Of a stretch of 64,000 bases of DNA, positions 58,761-64,000 are shown one piece after another. The DNA is taken from NCBI GenBank assembly GCA_050084515.1, contig CM114271.1, positions 59,272,001-59,336,000 on the forward strand. The letters run 5' to 3'. Source of the DNA: Blasia pusilla (Eukaryota; Marchantiophyta; Marchantiopsida; Blasiales). The translations under genes were made by a program, and so were the position numbers. Below the pieces are notes generated by a model. The model was not told the DNA's origin, searched no databases, and saw only the letters and a program-made list of their open reading frames with translations. How positions within the stretch are numbered: position 1 is the stretch's first letter; each line of letters starts with the position of its first letter.

Positions 58761-60720
58761 TCATTTATTGCGATTGATTGCTCATTGTCTTTTTGCTGGT
58801 TCTTCCCATAATTCAAAATTTCTTGCAAGCTCTCTTCTTTGGTTTAAGGTCTATTCTCCCAGGTGTGTTGCTTTAGGTGTTATTTTGAGCTCCACTTTCA
58901 ATGGCTATGCCCACTTCAAGCAAATTTTGACAAAGCTTTATGATTCCGAGCCATGTAGGATTTAGTACTACTTGTACTTGAAGCTTGTTATTGCTTCCTG
59001 TTGTGAGCGCCATCGATCACCTGTGTGTAGCTCTCCATGTGTGCAACTCTCCCCGATACTTTTTAACATCGCTGCCACTCACAATCAAGTAAGCTCTCTT
59101 AGCTTCCGCTTCTGTTCTCATCACTCCTTACCCATTGATTGTATATTTTTGCCAAAAAATTTCATTCGACTCTCCCACCCAAGAATCCAATCAACTTAAT
59201 TCAGTCACTCCCTAATATCCAGCACCAACTAAAATAACCATTTCATTGCTCCTTGCCTAATCGCGTAGCTTCCAAGAGTCCAATCGGCCACGTTGCCTAT
59301 CCGATCTCTTAATCACGGGACTGACTACTCAGAAAATGTAGTCTTTTGCATCATTGAGTTCCTTAGAACTCCCAGCTCGATCCCTTAAATTCTTCATCTC
59401 CGCCCTCTCCATTCTCGCTAGTATTATTGCTCCATACAATAGACACTGAAATAACTCACCAGTTCCACATCCTCTCGAGAGTGCAGGGGTAGCGAATAGC
59501 ATGGTGATAGGTTCAATTGAGGATTCAATTGAAACCTTTCAATCGAATCACTCATTCGGGAGAGCAAATCTTCCAATTGGAGCTTTAGAGCTACTTTCAT
59601 AGAGATTCCTTGCGTTGTACTTGCATTACCTGTTGTATCTCTTCTTTATATTTATTTCAGGAGTCTGAGTTGTTTGGAGCGAAGCAAGTGAGATCTATGA
59701 GAGAGAGGGTGTTCAAGTTCCTTGTTGTAGCTTTCAGGCCTCTTGACCGACAGCTTTGGCAAAATGCTTGCATCACCAAAAGCTCCAAAAGTAGGATGGG
59801 AACACAACTAATCTCTGATTCTGAACCCTGAGATGGTGTGAGATCTGAACTTAGAGTGGCCAATATTTCAAGAAGCAGGAGAAGAAGGTAGACACTCTAA
59901 AAGAACAGTGCCATCCTCCGAACTCCTGCTAGAATTCACGACACCTTAATTTCTCAACACATTTTATAGCCTAGTTTCATTGCCCAAAGCTACTGCAATG
60001 GTAAGTAATGTACTCTCACTCACCCACTCCCTCACTTTCTCTACCCCCCTGAAGGCTACTACCTAATGAGTACAGACTCTAGCCCATGAGCTCTACGTGT
60101 GGTGTCCTGCCAACATCCACAACATACACACATATAGCATATGCTGATATTGCTAAGCTGATAGCACCAAAATTGGATATCACATGCAATCAATAGCAAG
60201 GCCTCATTGCCCAAAGCTCATGCTTATATTTTCTTGTTTCACTCCATAACCCAAGAAATGGGCAAACGATCACAACAGAATAGCACGGAGGAAGCGATGA
60301 AAATGTCTGACTCTCTCTTTTGACGATATATCCTTAGAAGGAAGAATTGAAGAACTATTTGCGGGAAACCCCTTGCTTGGGAACCTGGCTGAAGTTCAAG
60401 TTCAAGCCTCAGGCAATTGGGGAAGGGAATTGTTGAACCTTTCCTACCTCCACTGAGGCTTGGCCACGTAGGTATGAACTGAAATTTTGTCTTACTTATA
60501 GTGCATTTTTGGATTGAGTGATTGATTAATTTGCACTAGTGGGAATCTCTTTGGATGGCTTGCACAGGAAGGATTTGTAAGTTGTTGGAATAATGTTCAT
60601 TTTTTACGTACATTGGAAGGAGACAAGAGGTAGCGGCTTGAAGTGGACCTGTGACTCGACTAAGTTAACGAAAAGAAAAGCCAAGGTATTTTTCAGAGGA
60701 CCACTACTTTACCCTGAAGG
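58761..60720. other. CACTA internal region without recognised genes
   Basis: AT-rich to balanced DNA. Only short frames. A 124-codon + frame (58,591-58,965) mixes the repeat region with an unrecognised tail. Confidence 0.45.
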
Positions 60721-61308
60721 ATGAATCCAGTTGACCAACCACCGCTTGATGTACAAATTGAACTTCATGGCAACCTACGACTACATCAAAGACAACCTTC
60801 CTTGGTTCAACGCATCCAAAGTCTACCTACTGAAGTTCAAGTGATGATTTGTTCTTTACACTCACCTCACTATTGGTATTGGATCTGGCATGAACAAATT
60901 GAGAATTGGCGCTTTCATTCAAAAGCACGCCATCTATATGTGACGGTCTCTAATTTCGTGTCTAGGCAAGAGGATCGATACTGCATCCTTCTTTGGTTGA
61001 TGATGGATGTTGCAAAGATCATGACCTTTCATATCTGTCATGATTCTGATGGCATGGTCGTCGGTGAGGACTCTTCACCCATTTTTACGAAGGCGTTGGC
61101 TCTTATCCATGCAGCAATTGCATATTCTGGGAAACCATATATAGTCAAATTTGAGTACTCTTCTGTGAGAATGGAGAGACTTCCTGGTGAGAGAATATGC
61201 AGCGCAACAGGTTATCGTAGGGAGAACCTTAGTGGTCGTCTTTGCCCATGTTGTGCTCATTTTTGTTGTGGCCCTATTTGGTGGCGTTCCAGGAGAGCAA
61301 CTTGGTAG
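60721..61308 (+). CDS. Unrecognised 195-codon reading frame inside the CACTA element
   Basis: ATG at 60,721 to stop at 61,308. Soluble-looking, Trp- and His-rich: LPTEVQVMICSLHSPHYWYW, then HLYVTVSNFVSRQEDRYCIL and DVAKIMTFHICHDSDGMVV. The last 30 residues are Cys/Arg-rich and may be read out of the original frame: the +1 frame there gives a hydrophobic stretch (TLVVVFAHVVLIFVVALFGG, 61,217-61,276) and stays open to 61,483. I do not recognise the family. It could be part of a second CACTA gene (TNPA-like) or a captured host fragment. No codon or homology support available here. Confidence 0.25.
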   Translation: MNPVDQPPLDVQIELHGNLRLHQRQPSLVQRIQSLPTEVQVMICSLHSPHYWYWIWHEQIENWRFHSKARHLYVTVSNFVSRQEDRYCILLWLMMDVAKIMTFHICHDSDGMVVGEDSSPIFTKALALIHAAIAYSGKPYIVKFEYSSVRMERLPGERICSATGYRRENLSGRLCPCCAHFCCGPIWWRSRRATW

Positions 61309-61466
61309 GTTTGGAACTTTCAAACTCTATAACTTTTTGAGTGAGATTGACTTCATTTTGTTAAAAAGGCAGAAAAGGATGGTTTTAAGGAACTCATGCA
61401 TTACAAGTGATAGAGAAACCATTTTCACCAATGACTACAGATTGGAATTTTGGATATATATACCAG

Positions 61467-61523
61467 ATTTTGAGATGAAGTAAGAGGGAGCTAGTAGAGC
61501 TCCCTCTTACTTCATCTCAAAAT
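61467..61523. repeat. Perfect 26-bp hairpin with MITE-like ends
   Basis: Two exact 26-nt arms (61,467-61,492 and 61,498-61,523) around AGTAG. The right arm starts AGCTCCCTCTTACTTC and the text CTCCCTC...CAAAATAA resembles Stowaway/mariner MITE termini. Confidence 0.93.
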
Positions 61524-62446
61524 AATGGAGCTCAAAGCCTATTTTGGAACACTAACTTTTGATTTAAACTGGTTTATAATGACCAGCAACATCGGATAGA
61601 AAGCCATTGTCCAGTTGATGTGAATGCGGATGATTTCAATTTTTGCATGAATGGATAGGCCAAGTGGTTTGATTTTCTATATCTTACCATAGCATCAACA
61701 TAGAATGCAATATCACACAAAATTTACCACAAAATGAAGTATTCTGGATGACAAAAAAATAAGGGCATCAAAGTGTTTGTGGAGTTGTGATGTGGCTAAA
61801 AATTAAACCGGGTTTTGTTATGTAGCGATGAGGGCTAATCCTCTGACTCTGTGGTTTTCTTTTAATGCATAATTTTCCCAAAGAAAACTTAAAGTTATAA
61901 TGTTTAAATGAAGAAATATAGAAGAAATAACCATACCCTTCAAACAGACAACCTAAAGATAAGGCATTTGACATGGAAATGGTCTGAAATTCTGAAATCA
62001 TAGATAAATCATCACTTGAAGTGCACATAGACTTAGGGAAAAATAAATCTTATACCATCTTATAGTATTCAAACTGTATTGATGTATTTATATCTGATCA
62101 TTCACATGATCCAATCTCTATGCATATACTTAAGACATCAGCATGTGTCATGTTGTGAAGGTGTGTGTCAAAGTTCATTTACAGATTGTAGAGGATCAAA
62201 TTATCACTATCATATAAGGATATCAACGAGAGGTTTATATTTCCCGGAGGGGTATACCTGATATACTCAAGGTACGTAGATAATTACGGATTCTCCCTTC
62301 ATTTATATTGAAATCAACATATTCTGCTCCAATAGATATCCACCATATTGAAACATTTTCACTTCCATGTTTATAATGTTAGGAACAATGGGATGCCATA
62401 ATTTCCTTCATTCATTTACCTCTGTTCTTATTAACTTGACGTAGGG

Positions 62447-64000
62447 GTGATGATACCACAAAGGACTGCTCACGTTCGGTTGGATTTGACACATCCTCAT
62501 AGAATCCAAGCACACAACTATAAGTTGTGGCAAAGGGAGTGCGATAGGTCTCGTAAACTGGGGAGGAAGAGGGCAAGATGCCCTTGTACAGAGTGCAAGG
62601 GCGGAACTACCTTGGGACTAGCAAAGGTAGAAGACCATCTAAGGAAAAATGGTTGATCTCATCTTTGTCGAGTTCCAAAAAGTAGGGAGGAGTGGGACTC
62701 TTCAGATGAGGAGTGGCTCACACAACAAGAGGTCAATGACAAGGAGCAACGTGAGCACATTATGCAATCCTATGTTAGACCTGAAATCTCGCATCCAGAG
62801 AATCCTGATTTGGATGTTGATATTGATGTTCCCCAGATGTTGAATGATATTTTTAGAGAATATGATCATCTCCATGATGAGGATATTGCTGTTGATGAAA
62901 GTGGGATAGAGAACGGGAACCTCAATGAAACCAATGATCCAAATATTCCATCAGATTTTCATGAGCTTACCGGACTATGCAAGCCACTCTTCCCTGGAGC
63001 CAAGACTTCTTTACTTGCATTTGTTATGCTCCTTTTCAATATTGGTACGACCCATGGGGTCCCTAATATTGTAATTGATGAGATATTGAAACTCCTACGT
63101 AAGATGGTACTCCCAACTGAAAATCTTGTCCCACCATCATACTATGCAGCAAATAAACTCATTAGTAAACTTGGTATGAGCTAGAACTCTATCCATGCCT
63201 GCCCTAAAAGTTGTGTTCTATTTCAAGGGGACTTGGAAGGTGCAGAAATTTGCCCGAAGTGTGGGAATGCTAGGTTCAAGCAAGTTGGGAAGTCTTTAGT
63301 ACCAAATAAGGTATTGAGACACTTCCCTGTAATCCGGCGGATCCAGCATATGTATAGGTGTGGGGCCTTGTCTGAGTTATTGAGTTGGTCTTCTGAGAAC
63401 AAAAGTAAGGATGGCATGGTAAGACATGCAGGGGATAGCAAGGCTTGGAATCATATTGATCGTTTGTACCCAGATTTTGCTATAGAGGGCAGAAATTGTA
63501 GGTTTGCTTTAGCACTTGACGGAGTTAATCCATACTCTGATAAGGCAAGCTCATGGTCAACATGGCCAAGGTTAACTACAATTTTCCACCTTGGCTTAAA
63601 AAAAAAAAGTTTTTTGTCATGTTGGCTCTTATCATACCTGGTAAGGAGAGTGTGAATGGAGAGAATATCAACACCTTCTTGGCCCCCTTGATAGAGGAGT
63701 TTAGGGAGTTGTGGAATGGAATTGAATTCCACGATGTAAAAAGACCACATGGGTTCAAATTTAGAGCCATGATCTTATGGACTACAAATGATTATCTAGC
63801 CTATGACACAATCTCAGGGCAAAGCCATGGTGGAAAACTTGCATGTACCGTATGTGGACTGTATGTGGATTCAGATTTCTCCAAACAATGTGGAAAGCCT
63901 ATATTTGGGGGTCATAGAAGACATCTTCCACGAGACCATGTTTGGACAGGGCGACCTTACGGCCCTCGATTCAATGGTGAGAGTGAGTCTAGACCACCAC
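62447..64000 (+). pseudogene. CACTA tnp2-type transposase, 5' part, broken
   Basis: The N-terminal transposase-associated region has KRARCPCTECKGGTTLGLAKV and EDHLRKNG, followed by a TGA (62,654). The frame resumes with REEWDSSDEEW and LTGLCKPLFPGAKTSLLAF, LKLLRKMVLPTENLVPPSYY and, past a TAG at 63,182, IHACPKSCVLFQGD and CPKCGNARFKQV, VLRHFPVIRRIQHMYRC, VRHAGDSKAWNHIDRLYPDF and ALALDGVNPYSDKASSWSTW. After a shift in an A-run at 63,601 it reads IIPGKESVNGENINTFLAPL, FRELWNGIEFHDV, FRAMILWTTNDYLAYDTISG and KLACTVCG. This is the tnp2 order of plant CACTA transposases (DDE type). Some stops could be introns, but the A-run shift looks like decay. Still open at the window edge. Confidence 0.9.

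Overview
The window looks like nuclear DNA of a land plant. It carries two intronless EXORDIUM/PHI-1-type secreted protein genes, a plant-style Helitron, Ty3/gypsy elements and a CACTA (En/Spm, tnp2) transposon, plus long dinucleotide microsatellites. It has no bacterial-style operons. The species cannot be named from the sequence. A non-seed plant (bryophyte, lycophyte or fern grade) is a guess, based on the DNMT3-like methyltransferase carried by the retrotransposons.

Layout. 1-10.9 kb: AT-rich, gene-poor DNA with two (AT)n tracts. 10.9-27.3 kb: a decayed Helitron on the + strand. Its Rep half (11.3-13.07 kb) and helicase half (25.1-27.25 kb) are separated by a 12,025-bp insertion (13,072-25,096) of a Ty3/gypsy element on the - strand. 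The 5' LTR of that element is itself split by a 2,253-bp insertion (22,597-24,849). A Helitron 3' hairpin and CTAG terminus lie at 27,305-27,332. 27.3-29.3 kb: AT-rich, no genes seen. 29.3-43.3 kb: a GC-richer island with the two EXORDIUM-like genes (31,233-32,306 and 39,615-40,616, both +). 43.5-49.5 kb: old dispersed repeats and an LTR-like relic. 49.55-56.2 kb: a second, more damaged copy of the same gypsy family (- strand), cut in its gag-protease region by a CACTA element that starts at 56,202. The CACTA tnp2 transposase (62.4 kb onward, +) runs off the window end.

Main point. The two gypsy copies encode gag (two zinc knuckles seen in copy 1), aspartic protease, a C5-cytosine DNA methyltransferase (DNMT3-like, motifs in canonical order, catalytic PCQ), reverse transcriptase, RNase H, integrase, and a C-terminal PHD finger joined to the integrase tail. 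So one element carries both a chromatin writer and a putative chromatin reader. Both extra modules are conserved in two divergent copies (PHD about 70% identical by eye), so the architecture belongs to a family. Methyltransferase capture by retrotransposons has, to my recollection, been reported in charophyte algae and dinoflagellates. The combination with an integrase-PHD fusion is what most deserves follow-up. Both copies here are inactivated by stops, frameshifts and deletions.
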